From contig JANQQI010000104.1 of NCBI GenBank assembly GCA_028285085.1, positions 1-64,000 of the forward strand: 64,000 nt of DNA. Reading direction: 5' to 3'. Shown piece by piece: positions 54,007-62,647 of this stretch. The notes beneath the pieces were generated by a model. It was not told where the DNA came from and did no database searches. It was given only the letters and a program-made list of their open reading frames with translations. Within the stretch, counting starts at the first letter, position 1. Each line of letters starts with the position of its first letter. Position numbers and translations under genes: made by a program. This DNA comes from Saprospiraceae bacterium (GTDB lineage: Bacteria; Bacteroidota; Bacteroidia; Chitinophagales; Saprospiraceae).

Positions 54007-54660
54007 TTAACAGGCGGCAGCAACTTGGGGATTCGTGAAACGGGCCTGCCGGCGTAATTCTTCGGCGAAGCGGCGAGTGGACTGTTCTAATTCCATTCGC
54101 TCAGAAACATCTCTGAGACTAAACAACTGATAGTTTGTTCCGTCTTGATTTTGGATAGATCGGATATTCATTTCTACCCAAATCGTACTTCCTTTTGCGG
54201 TCTTCAATCTTAGGTTTTCGGAACTCTCTGCCCGCATGGCGCTTATCAAGGCAATAAACCGAGGCATATCTGCTCGATTCACCAGTTTCTCTAATTGCAA
54301 ACTCCGTAATTGAGTGATAGAGAAGCCCAGCAAGCGTGACAAAGCCGGGGTAACGTATATATTTTTCGATTGTCCATCGGCACGAATAATAATAGCTTCG
54401 TTTGAATAGCGTTCAATCAAACGGCGAAAGAAATGTTGACGTGGTGCCAAATCACCATAAAAGCCTGAGCAACAGGCAGCCAAAAAGCCAATAAAGGCAC
54501 AAGAATACCCCATAAAGGTAAATAGCCAAAATTGCCAAGTCGATACCCCTACCAGCATCGCTACACCAATTGGAAAACATAATCCCATGAATCCTAAGAG
54601 CCACATGAACGGTTTTTGCTCTTCCCAGATCACTTTCAACATTCGAACTTCAGTTTTCAT
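54007..54660 (-). CDS. Membrane-anchored PAS domain protein
   Basis: This 217-residue protein has two N-terminal membrane helices (about 19-38 and 43-66, with a double cysteine AACCSG) and one PAS domain (about 80-190). The PAS parts visible are RADGQSKNIYVTPALSRLLGFS, the Arg-rich SSENLRLKTAKGSTIWVEMNIRSIQ and FSLRDVSERMELEQ. The PAS domain would sense a ligand or redox signal, or mediate dimerisation. There is no kinase, cyclase or DNA-binding output domain, so it must act through a partner that is not encoded next to it. It is convergent with the methyltransferase gene. Confidence 0.82.
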   Translation of the reverse strand: MKTEVRMLKVIWEEQKPFMWLLGFMGLCFPIGVAMLVGVSTWQFWLFTFMGYSCAFIGFLAACCSGFYGDLAPRQHFFRRLIERYSNEAIIIRADGQSKNIYVTPALSRLLGFSITQLRSLQLEKLVNRADMPRFIALISAMRAESSENLRLKTAKGSTIWVEMNIRSIQNQDGTNYQLFSLRDVSERMELEQSTRRFAEELRRQARFTNPQVAAAC

Positions 54661-54881
54661 ACTACAAAACGGTTTTTGAGATAAACAATAAGCGACCAGG
54701 TGACGACAGACGACACCAATAGGCCAAAGACCAAGACGACAGACTTAATCTAGTTACTAGGTTGTAGGCTGGTAGATAGTAAAAAAAGATATGCTCAAGT
54801 GTGAAAACACTCTTTCTGTATCGAAAGAGTAGAAGATGGGATTACAATTTGTATTAAATATTTTGCAAATACCTTGCCAAT

Positions 54882-55367
54882 TTAATCCTCTATTTCTGCG
54901 AGCATTTTTATTTTTTGCAAAACTGAAGGTAGCATTTCACGGTATCGTGGGCCGAACTTTCGCGCAAAAGTTTTCTTCAACCAACCCGTGAATTCAACTT
55001 CGTGGCGAAAATAAGTCCAGCCTCCATCTTGCCAAAGACGACGACGCACAATTAACCAACCAAAAGGTATACGCGTCTTCAAGGTATAAGCTATTCCTTC
55101 TTCTACCTCCGTAATCCAAAAACTTGCTTTGGGTCCTTTATCTGGTTTTAACTTTCCTTTGGCGCCTTCCCGAAAAGGACCTTTCTTCAGTCGGGCGGAG
55201 CGAAGACCAGCATCCCATGTGGGCCAGTTTGATACATTCGTCCAAATTTCCCAGATGCGCTCGGGTGGTGCCTGTGTACTGTCAGTGTGAGAAAAAGATA
55301 GAGGGGTTTGGGATGATAATGAGATGGTCATAATAGATAATTGGAAAATGGTGATAAATACTTTCAT
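54882..55367 (-). CDS. SRPBCC (START-like/polyketide cyclase) family protein
   Basis: This 161-residue protein has a possible short signal or hydrophobic start (MKVFITIFQLSIMTISLSSQ), followed by a single SRPBCC helix-grip domain. The diagnostic pieces are APPERIWEIWTNVSNWPTWDAGLRSARL, GAKGKLKPDKGPKASFWITEVEEG and FRHEVEFTGWLKKTFARKFG. Proteins of this type bind hydrophobic ligands in a deep cavity, and many are stress-linked. It follows the Crp-family regulator gene on the same strand after 46 nt and may be co-transcribed. The ligand is unknown. Confidence 0.8.
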   Translation of the reverse strand: MKVFITIFQLSIMTISLSSQTPLSFSHTDSTQAPPERIWEIWTNVSNWPTWDAGLRSARLKKGPFREGAKGKLKPDKGPKASFWITEVEEGIAYTLKTRIPFGWLIVRRRLWQDGGWTYFRHEVEFTGWLKKTFARKFGPRYREMLPSVLQKIKMLAEIED

Positions 55368-55413
55368 GTTTTTTATCCCAAAATTCCAACATCTCCAACC
55401 GCTACGCCTTCAC

Positions 55414-55998
55414 CTATGTTAACTTCGCAGGACTACACGCCAGTTTTTTGCGAATTCTGCTCAGTGATTGGGGTGCAATCCCAAGGAATGAGGCCAGTAC
55501 CTTTTGAGGGATGCGTAGGAGCAAATCCGACTGGGTAGCTAGCATTTGCTGGTAGCGGGCTTCTGCTGTCTGTGTTTGTAAATCGGTGTAGATATTTTCT
55601 GTAAAAAAATGGACTTCCTGTAGTATTTTTCGCGCAAATATATTCCAGGCAGGCAGGCTAAAAAGTGCTTCTGCTTTTTCTGCACTCAGACGCCACAGAC
55701 GACAATCTTCCAAGGCTTGAATGCTTTCGTTGGCCGGTTGACGCAAATTAAAGCTACGCTGGGAGGTGAACAAATAAGGAGCTATAGTGAAGTAACGGGT
55801 TACCTCTACCCCATCGCGCAGAAAATAAAAATGCAATAATCCCTCATCCACAAAATAAAGGTGACGACATATTTCTCCTTCATGCAGTAGAATAGTGCCT
55901 GCTGTGACGTGGAATGCTTCAAAAGAAACACAAATTTGCTGAAGCTCTGCATCAGAAAAAGATGCATAAGTGCGTAGATAAGCAGGAAATTGTTTCAT
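55414..55998 (-). CDS. Crp/Fnr-family transcriptional regulator
   Basis: This 194-residue protein has an N-terminal cyclic-nucleotide-binding-like beta-roll (about 15-115: VTAGTILLHEGEICRHLYFVDEGLLHFYFLRDG). A linking helix and a C-terminal winged helix-turn-helix (about 145-190: LLLRIPQKVLASFLGIAPQSLSRIRKKL) follow. The phosphate-binding cassette of true cAMP receptors (RExA-type) is not evident, so the effector is probably not cAMP. It likely controls its own neighbourhood, including the SRPBCC gene 46 nt downstream. Regulators of this size and type are frequent in Bacteroidota. Confidence 0.87.
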   Translation of the reverse strand: MKQFPAYLRTYASFSDAELQQICVSFEAFHVTAGTILLHEGEICRHLYFVDEGLLHFYFLRDGVEVTRYFTIAPYLFTSQRSFNLRQPANESIQALEDCRLWRLSAEKAEALFSLPAWNIFARKILQEVHFFTENIYTDLQTQTAEARYQQMLATQSDLLLRIPQKVLASFLGIAPQSLSRIRKKLACSPAKLT

Positions 55999-56042
55999 GC
56001 TTGTCTAAACAGGAAAGAAATAAGATGGTTGAACGCTAGGCC

Positions 56043-58688
56043 CTATTCGCTGGCCTTCTTTCGAAATCCAATCGTCTTCTTATTAAACACAGAAGAACTT
56101 TGATCCATTTTCAAGCTCTCAAAATCATCGAGTGTAATCAAAGTATCTTTAACCTTCTTACGTTCGCGGGCCGACAAGCCAGCAAGTCGAAGATTATGGT
56201 TTTTATTGATCTCTGCTACAATGTTACGAACAGTTCGAGCATTACCGAAGTACTTATCGCGATAGTCGTAAATGAACATGAGGTAATTCGCCAAGTATTC
56301 ATCTGCCTCGGGAGACAGCTCCATCTCTTGCTCTGAGAACATGAAGAGCGCAATTTCTTTCAGTTCCTGAGGAGAGTAATCGTCAAACTTCAAGATCTTA
56401 TCAAAGCGAGAGTTCAAACCAGGATTGGCCTTTAAGAAATGCTCCATATTCTCAGGATAGCCCGCCACAAAAACAAAGAATTCGCCTCGGTGGTCTTCCA
56501 TACGTTTGAGCAAGGTTTGTACAGCTTCATTACCGAAGTCGCCGTGTGCACCGAAGGATTGTTGAGTCAAGGCGTAAGCTTCATCGATAAACAAAACACC
56601 ACCCATTGCTTCATCTATTTTCTCTGCGGTTTTGATGGCCGTCTGCCCCACAAATCCAGCTACTAGTCCTTGACGATCCGTTTCGACCATATGCCCACGC
56701 TCCAAAATACCGAGTGCTTTGTAAATTTTCGTCAGAATGCGAGCCACCGTCGTTTTACCGGTACCAGGATTACCCACAAAGACCGTGTGTAGGAAAAAAC
56801 TGTTGAGTACATCCTTGCCTGTATCCCGATAGTAACGGACCAACTGTACCATTTCGGAAATCTGCTCCTTGATCTTTTTCATTCCAATGAGTTGGTTTAA
56901 CTCATTCAGGGCTAACTCTAACAAGGCATGATCTACCGGAATATTTGGTAGTTCGCGTTTTGGCTTAATGTCAATCTTCTCAACATCTTCCAGTGTCACA
57001 ATCGAAATAGCTTCTCGACTGAGCGCGCGCGGATTTTCGTCCGACATGACTCGCAATCCAAGATTAATTTTCCCTTGTTCGATCACATCGTAAACAAAGC
57101 GTGCGTTACCGAAACTGCGATCACGCGAGCGATAAGCCTCCGTAATCAACTCATCAATGCGCCGTTGTGCATCCGCCGTGAGTTCGACATTCTTCTCAGT
57201 ACAGGCATAATTCGCGATTTGCGACAATTCCTGCGGTAGATAATCTGAGAACTCAAAGTACAGCTTAAATCGAGATTTCAATCCGGGATTCGAATCTAGG
57301 AAATGCTTCATTTCCTTAGGATAACCGGCAACGATAACCGCCATATCCCCTTCCCCGTTAGACATTTCCTTGACGAGGATTTCGATAACCTCGCGGCCAA
57401 AGTCTTTACTATCATCATTACTACGCGCTAGCGCGTAGGCTTCATCGATAAACAGCACTCCACCACGGGCCTTCTCAATCGCTTCTTTTACCTTCGGCGC
57501 CGTTTGGCCGATATATTCACCGACTAAATCGACTCGATCCACTTCGTGGACATGCCCTTTGGACAACAAGCCCATCTTTTTATACAAGCGCCCCATCATC
57601 CCGGCCACAGTTGTTTTCCCCGTACCAGGATTGCCAATAAATACCGAGTGGACGTTAATTTCTTCTTTTTCTTCGAAGCCCTTTTCTTTACGCAATTGCA
57701 AAAACTGGATATATTTTGCGTGATCGCGTACTTTACGTTTGATTTCAGTGAGACCGATCAACGCATCTAACTTTTGCATGACCTCCTCGAAGGTCTGATT
57801 AGCATCATCGTCGGGGTGCAAGACCACAGGAGAATGTCGATCAGGTAATAAGACACCTGCGATGCCTTCTTCAAATTCGTCGCCTACCTCGAAAGGGACG
57901 ACCGCTAAGAGACGGTCCATAAAGACGAGCTCCGCGGTATATCGGTCTTTGCGCCAACTGCCTTTGACATTTGAGCCCCAGCCAGCGGTTATTTTGATCC
58001 ATTCATCGCGTTTTTCGACCCTCTGTAAGCGAACCACCTGCCCTTTCAACTCCCGGGCATCGTTATAAAACTTCGTAAAGAGTTCACATTGCCAGCTTTT
58101 GGAATTATGGAGATTACGCAGGATGACTTCGACGTAGATATAGCGACTCTCTTCACTGCTAAATTTGCGAAAATAGGTCCGATCATCTTCACTCACATCA
58201 TCGTAAGGACCTTCATAAAGCCGAAGGGACTGCACCTCGAGATAAGGGTTTCCAGTACTTTCTTCGTGTTTCCCGGCGTCTTCGACATAGAAGTATTTTG
58301 TTGCTACCTTCTCGCCCTCAATCCAAGCTTCCCAATAATAAGTGCCTTTTTTCCAAAACTGTCCTTCATTCTTATTCCCCCACCCCTCGCGAATGTAGAC
58401 CACAGAATCATATTTGCTCACCTTGCGATTTTCAAAATGCAGGCTGCAAACCTCCTTTCGGCCTTTTTTTAAACTGTAGCACTTCAATTCTACATTGATT
58501 TCCCAATCTTCATCATCAAACATCTTATTATAAAAAGACAGTTCCGCGTAGATATAAGTCGTCTCAAAACGATCGAATACCTGACGGTACTTTTTCTTGT
58601 TATCCGCCAGCCACTCCGTTGAAGCGTAAACCTTCAGTTCACGGAACTTAAACTTCTTAAAATCAGGATGTTTATAGCTCTCTGCCAT
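56043..58688 (-). CDS. Double CbbX-like AAA+ ATPase with duplicated N-terminal beta domain
   Basis: This 881-residue protein has four domains. Residues 15-137 and 149-270 are two copies of one beta-rich domain (shared pattern: Y-I-Y-x-E, then x-GWG-x4-G-x-W-+K, then Y-x-x-E). Residues 300-575 and 590-870 are two AAA+ modules of the CbbX/CfxQ type. The first has Walker A GNPGTGKT (352-359) and Walker B VLFIDEAYAL; the second has Walker A GNPGTGKT (639-646) and VLFIDEAYAL (697-706). Both have intact sensor-like SRFKLYF / SRFDKILKF segments. CbbX proteins are remodelling ATPases with a central pore; this one has two rings. It is divergent from the Hsp100-like gene across a 151-bp gap. The target is unknown. 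Confidence 0.87.
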   Translation of the reverse strand: MAESYKHPDFKKFKFRELKVYASTEWLADNKKKYRQVFDRFETTYIYAELSFYNKMFDDEDWEINVELKCYSLKKGRKEVCSLHFENRKVSKYDSVVYIREGWGNKNEGQFWKKGTYYWEAWIEGEKVATKYFYVEDAGKHEESTGNPYLEVQSLRLYEGPYDDVSEDDRTYFRKFSSEESRYIYVEVILRNLHNSKSWQCELFTKFYNDARELKGQVVRLQRVEKRDEWIKITAGWGSNVKGSWRKDRYTAELVFMDRLLAVVPFEVGDEFEEGIAGVLLPDRHSPVVLHPDDDANQTFEEVMQKLDALIGLTEIKRKVRDHAKYIQFLQLRKEKGFEEKEEINVHSVFIGNPGTGKTTVAGMMGRLYKKMGLLSKGHVHEVDRVDLVGEYIGQTAPKVKEAIEKARGGVLFIDEAYALARSNDDSKDFGREVIEILVKEMSNGEGDMAVIVAGYPKEMKHFLDSNPGLKSRFKLYFEFSDYLPQELSQIANYACTEKNVELTADAQRRIDELITEAYRSRDRSFGNARFVYDVIEQGKINLGLRVMSDENPRALSREAISIVTLEDVEKIDIKPKRELPNIPVDHALLELALNELNQLIGMKKIKEQISEMVQLVRYYRDTGKDVLNSFFLHTVFVGNPGTGKTTVARILTKIYKALGILERGHMVETDRQGLVAGFVGQTAIKTAEKIDEAMGGVLFIDEAYALTQQSFGAHGDFGNEAVQTLLKRMEDHRGEFFVFVAGYPENMEHFLKANPGLNSRFDKILKFDDYSPQELKEIALFMFSEQEMELSPEADEYLANYLMFIYDYRDKYFGNARTVRNIVAEINKNHNLRLAGLSARERKKVKDTLITLDDFESLKMDQSSSVFNKKTIGFRKKASE

Positions 58689-58715
58689 CTAATACGATTT
58701 CGGTTGAGTATCTTC

Positions 58716-58746
58716 CAAACATATCACTTTTTACGAATTAAGACAA
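58716..58746 (-). promoter_or_regulatory. Promoter candidate for the double AAA+ gene
   Basis: On the minus strand TATGTTTG (58723-58716) matches TAnnTTTG, and TTG (58746-58744) lies exactly 20 nt upstream. The -7 element ends about 28 nt before the start codon at 58688. Confidence 0.6.
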
Positions 58747-58801
58747 TTTTTAAATAAAAAATATCCATCTCCTTCTTTTTTTCTAAATTCAGGGCGCTGA
58801 A

Positions 58802-58817
58802 GTCGTTTAAAAACGAC
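58802..58817. promoter_or_regulatory. Palindrome in the divergent AAA+ gap
   Basis: A perfect 16-nt palindrome (GTCGTTT-AA-AAACGAC) centred 31 nt before the start of the Hsp100-like gene lies inside the 151-bp divergent promoter region. It could be an operator for a dimeric regulator or a 5'-UTR hairpin. Confidence 0.5.
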
Positions 58818-58839
58818 CAGTCTTAATTTTCCTGCGAGC

Positions 58840-61800
58840 ATGAGCTTTGTACATTTTAACATCCCTGTCATCGTACAAAATACCGAATTGAACGGCCGTT
58901 CAAACTTCGTGCTACGCCCGCTATTCCTCTCCCATCCGGTCGCTACCGATCGTCGTTTTGAACAAGCGGTCACTTATTTTAAAAAGGAAATTCGTCGTCA
59001 TCTCAATAATTACCACTTAGAACGAGAAAATCTCGATTACTTATTGTGGTTTCATTTCAATCCCAAATTAGATTTCCGACAATTCCAACTCACAATTCCC
59101 ATTGGGAAACAATATTACCGGGGGCGATTTGCGGCCTGTATTTTCCAATTGAAAGATAAAACATTTATCAGCCTACCACAGTTTGACAATTTCATCTTTT
59201 TAAGTGCAAAAGAACAGCCAAAATCACAAGATCTAGAAGAAGAACTGAGTAATGTCATCAGCCATTTGCTTCGCAACATCAAAAACGAGCAAGGCAGTGA
59301 CTTTAATTTTGACAATTATTGCTCGGAAGGTGATGAGTTTATCACTCGAATTAAAATCAGTCTTAATGTGCTGCCCAGTAGCTTTAGCTTCGAAGAAGAT
59401 CAAGTGCCTTGGTATTTTTCACGCGTAAATGAGCAAGCAAAGTTTGACGGGGCCGAAGAAATTGAAAAGGTCGGAGAAAATCTGAATAACCTTTACCCCG
59501 GAGATCTTAAACGTGCATTTTATCGGGACGATCTCGTTGAACGACTGAGCAGCATTATTTATAATCGGGAAAATAGCCCGGTAGTCATTCTCGGTCGGGA
59601 AGGAACCGGAAAGCACACCATACTACACGAAGCGGTATTTCGCTATCTTGAGAATCAACAAAGTACCGCGAACGACCAAGAGGAACTTTACGCCAAAATC
59701 TGGCATATTGATCCAACGCGCATCATTTCAGGGATGAGCATTATCGGCTGGTGGCAAAAACGTCTGGAATCCATCATTCAATTTGTCCTCAATAAGCAAA
59801 AAGGTGAACATGATCGTTTGTTGATCGACAATGTGGTCGCAATGCTGCGGATTGGAAAATCGTCAGCCAACAATATGACGTTGAGTGATGTGATTCGACC
59901 TTATTTGGAAAAGCGACAAATCCAACTCATTCTCATCGCTACGCCCGCAGAGTGGAAGATCATGCAGGAAAAAGATCGGCGGTTTAGCGATTTATTTCAG
60001 GTCATCCGGGTTGAAGAGCCCAATTTGGAGACCGCAGCACGTATGGTCTTGCAACAAAAGCGCATTCTGGAAGTACAGCAAGGCTGTGAGATTACGGTGC
60101 AGGCGATTCATCAATTATTTCAAATTCAGCGTAACTACCTCAAACGCAAAGCGCTGCCGGGCAGCGTCATTCGGCTCATGACCCAGCTAGCGGCCAAATA
60201 TCGTTTTCTGACCATTGATAGCCCGGAAGTCAAAGCTGAATTTGAAGTCTACAGTGGATTACACGAGAAAATTTTCGATCCTACGGAGATTTTCGAACCC
60301 GAAGAAGTGCGCGAAACCATCGGTCGGGGACTCGTGGGGCAAAATGATGCCGTAGAAGCCCTTGCAGATACCGTGCATTTGATCAAAGCCAAACTGGCAA
60401 ATCCAGAGCGTCCTTTAGCATCTTTTCTTTTCATCGGGCCGACCGGTGTAGGGAAAACTCAAGCGGCTAAAGTACTTAGTCAATATCTGACCGGAGATGA
60501 AGAGCAGTTGTTACGCTTTGACATGAACGAATATATCGATGCCGGGGCAAGTCAACGTCTCATTGGTGACGCCTTTCATCCCGAAGGCCAATTGACCGGT
60601 CAGGTGCGCTATCGACCGTTCAGTATTTTACTGCTTGATGAAATTGAAAAGGCTCATCCTAGTGTCCATGACTTACTGCTACAGGTTTTGGATGACGGGC
60701 GTCTAACGGATAGTCTCGGCCGAACCGTTGACTTTTCGAATACCATCATTATCATGACCTCCAACGTGGGCGCCAGAGAAGTTTCCGCCCAACTTGGATT
60801 CGAAACGACAGCGAAGGATGATCGAGCGGTCTATCGCAAAGCCGTGGAGCAACAATTCCGGCCGGAATTCATCAATCGGATTGACCAGATTGTGATTTTT
60901 AATGCGCTCCAGTTAGAACACATACTCGATATTGCCCAACTGCAAATACAAGAATTACTCCGACGGGATGGTTTCGTACGTCGAACCACGATTTTAAATA
61001 TTTCCCGTGAGGCCCTCGAATGGGTCGCGCGACGTGGCTACGATAGTCGGATGGGGGGACGTGCACTGAAAAGACAAATTGAGCAAGATCTCACTGCGCT
61101 TTCCGCTGAGCAGTTACTGAAAACGAAAGGTGAACAACCGATCATTTTTAATATCCTCCTCCAAAACGATCAGCTCTGGCCAAATATCCAGACCCTCGAC
61201 TTTGTAACCGAATTGCGAGGTGATTGGTTGCCAGATTTGCCCGAAGAGAAAAAAGGTAAAGGCTTTTATTTGCGCTTACTACGTCGAGTAGAGCAAATCG
61301 AGCAGCGTATCCGGCAAATGGAAGAGCAACAAACGGATGCTCCCGACGAAGTCATTGTCATTGGCAACCAAAAAGGTGAGCATCTTGACTGGCAATACTA
61401 CGACTTTAAGGAAAAACTGGCTTCGGTCAAATCGGAAATCACCAATTTATCGCTAGGATTTCGGGATCGTTACTTCAATGAAGGGCCGGCGATTCCACTG
61501 CGTTTAAAAACCAATGCGATTCTCCCTCGAAATGATAATAATACAAAAGGCATTCGGGAGAACTTAAAAGATCATTTGTTTCAAACTGAGGCCTTGCGCG
61601 AAATCAATGACCACTATGAATACGCGACCGCGCGATTCAGCAGCATGGAGACCGAATTCATCAATAGCTTTTTGGATGTTCAATTTCTGGAGATATTCAC
61701 CCGTGGGTTTCTGCACGGCCACTCCGAAGTGATAAAGCTTGAATTTCAATCGCTAATCACTGGTACCGGACAACAGCAGATCGACTATCTCGTTGAACGT

Positions 61801-62142
61801 TATTCAGAATTATTAAAAGCGCTTGATATTGATTTTAAAGTGAGCAAGGATGGTCGTAGCATTCGTGCCGAGGGGTACGAGTCTTCTGTTCTCCTTGCAG
61901 GAGAAGCCGGTATACACCTTTTTTACTTGTCTCATCAAAACCCATTACCAATTTTATTGAAGATTGTTCGGGATCAACAGGCTAGTAATCATCATCAAAC
62001 CAATCGCGTTATTCGCCTCTACGATGAGAAAGCAACTCTGACGGATTTACGCTCTGGCTTCACCAATGCCGTAAACATTGCTGCGACCGAATTTAAACTA
62101 TTACTATACGCCGGATTAGTTGAGCAACGACAGCTAAACTAA
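58840..62142 (+). CDS. Hsp100/Clp-like AAA+ protein with release-factor-like C-terminus
   Basis: This is an 1100-residue protein. Residues 1-220 are a unique N-terminal domain. Residues 225-460 are a first AAA+ module with Walker A GREGTGKH (252-259) and Walker B LLIDNV (328-333), in which the catalytic glutamate is Asn331, so it is probably inactive. Residues 490-780 are a second, intact Clp-type module with Walker A GPTGVGKT (533-540), Walker B LLLDEIEKAH (597-606) and the ClpB D2-small region. There is no ClpB-style middle coiled coil. Residues 810-1100 resemble a class I release factor: helical segment, a PCRF-like strand/helix (971-1000), GEAGIH (1021-1026), then IRLY (1058-1061) and DLRSG (1069-1073), as in the RF2 tail. 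There is no GGQ. Paired divergently with the CbbX-like AAA+ gene. Function unknown. Confidence 0.85.
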   Translation: MSFVHFNIPVIVQNTELNGRSNFVLRPLFLSHPVATDRRFEQAVTYFKKEIRRHLNNYHLERENLDYLLWFHFNPKLDFRQFQLTIPIGKQYYRGRFAACIFQLKDKTFISLPQFDNFIFLSAKEQPKSQDLEEELSNVISHLLRNIKNEQGSDFNFDNYCSEGDEFITRIKISLNVLPSSFSFEEDQVPWYFSRVNEQAKFDGAEEIEKVGENLNNLYPGDLKRAFYRDDLVERLSSIIYNRENSPVVILGREGTGKHTILHEAVFRYLENQQSTANDQEELYAKIWHIDPTRIISGMSIIGWWQKRLESIIQFVLNKQKGEHDRLLIDNVVAMLRIGKSSANNMTLSDVIRPYLEKRQIQLILIATPAEWKIMQEKDRRFSDLFQVIRVEEPNLETAARMVLQQKRILEVQQGCEITVQAIHQLFQIQRNYLKRKALPGSVIRLMTQLAAKYRFLTIDSPEVKAEFEVYSGLHEKIFDPTEIFEPEEVRETIGRGLVGQNDAVEALADTVHLIKAKLANPERPLASFLFIGPTGVGKTQAAKVLSQYLTGDEEQLLRFDMNEYIDAGASQRLIGDAFHPEGQLTGQVRYRPFSILLLDEIEKAHPSVHDLLLQVLDDGRLTDSLGRTVDFSNTIIIMTSNVGAREVSAQLGFETTAKDDRAVYRKAVEQQFRPEFINRIDQIVIFNALQLEHILDIAQLQIQELLRRDGFVRRTTILNISREALEWVARRGYDSRMGGRALKRQIEQDLTALSAEQLLKTKGEQPIIFNILLQNDQLWPNIQTLDFVTELRGDWLPDLPEEKKGKGFYLRLLRRVEQIEQRIRQMEEQQTDAPDEVIVIGNQKGEHLDWQYYDFKEKLASVKSEITNLSLGFRDRYFNEGPAIPLRLKTNAILPRNDNNTKGIRENLKDHLFQTEALREINDHYEYATARFSSMETEFINSFLDVQFLEIFTRGFLHGHSEVIKLEFQSLITGTGQQQIDYLVERYSELLKALDIDFKVSKDGRSIRAEGYESSVLLAGEAGIHLFYLSHQNPLPILLKIVRDQQASNHHQTNRVIRLYDEKATLTDLRSGFTNAVNIAATEFKLLLYAGLVEQRQLN

Positions 62143-62154
62143 AGTGACCTAAAC

Positions 62155-62185
62155 TTGTTTAGCTTAATGATAAAAATTATTTTTG
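62155..62185 (+). promoter_or_regulatory. Promoter candidate for the ferredoxin operon
   Basis: TTG (62155-62157), 20-nt spacer and TATTTTTG (62178-62185) match the Bacteroidota promoter consensus. The expected start of transcription near 62192 lies 66 nt before the ferredoxin ATG at 62258. This also rules out the longer reading from 62183. Confidence 0.6.
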
Positions 62186-62257
62186 CGCCAGATAGATCGA
62201 GAAGCACTCGACTCGGCATATAACAAACTACAAATCAAGCACTTAGCTAAACAATTC

Positions 62258-62599
62258 ATGGCAAAAGTAAAATTCACCTTTGAAGATACGACGCTCTCTC
62301 CCGTTACGGTCGAAAATGCAGAAGAGGGCTATTCGATCCTTGAAATTGCAGAGGACAATGATGTGCATCTCAACCACAATTGTGGAGGGGTTTGTGCATG
62401 CTCCACTTGTCACGTCTACGTGGAAAAGGGCGATGAATTTCTAGAAGAAATCTCGGATAAAGAAGAAGATTTCATTGATCGTGCAATCAATCCTCGATTA
62501 GAATCTCGTTTGGGTTGCCAATGTGTTATTTTAAAAGACGACGCGGAAATTGAAATTCAAATTCCCGATCAATCTCAAATTATTGGCCACGAGCACTAA
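62258..62599 (+). CDS. fdx: Adrenodoxin-type [2Fe-2S] ferredoxin
   Basis: This is a 113-residue electron carrier from ATG 62258. The cluster ligands follow the adrenodoxin/Isc-ferredoxin pattern C-x5-C-x2-C-x35-C: Cys42, Cys48, Cys51 and Cys87, within NHNCGGVCACSTCHVYV and RLGCQCV. The segments EEDNFID-like DKEEDFIDRA and ESRLGCQ are typical of Fdx of the ISC system. It would supply electrons for Fe-S cluster assembly. The iscX gene follows after 48 nt, which supports this role, although iscSUA and hscAB are absent from the window. The frame upstream of 62258 covers the promoter and is not coding. Confidence 0.92.
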   Translation: MAKVKFTFEDTTLSPVTVENAEEGYSILEIAEDNDVHLNHNCGGVCACSTCHVYVEKGDEFLEEISDKEEDFIDRAINPRLESRLGCQCVILKDDAEIEIQIPDQSQIIGHEH

Positions 62600-62647
62600 T
62601 ATCGTTTACCTTCTCAGCATAACTTTAATCGATTAAAAAACTATCCT

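Noticed and set aside
56043..62142. Type VI secretion or contractile injection ATPase locus
   Set aside because: No sheath, baseplate, tube or other tss/afp-like gene lies in the window, and the Hsp100-like protein has a dead D1 and a C-terminal extension that ClpV does not have.
62132..62164. 8-bp inverted repeat (AGCTAAAC/GTTTAGCT) after the Hsp100-like gene as a terminator
   Set aside because: The loop is 17 nt and no T-run follows, and it overlaps the -33 element of the ferredoxin promoter.
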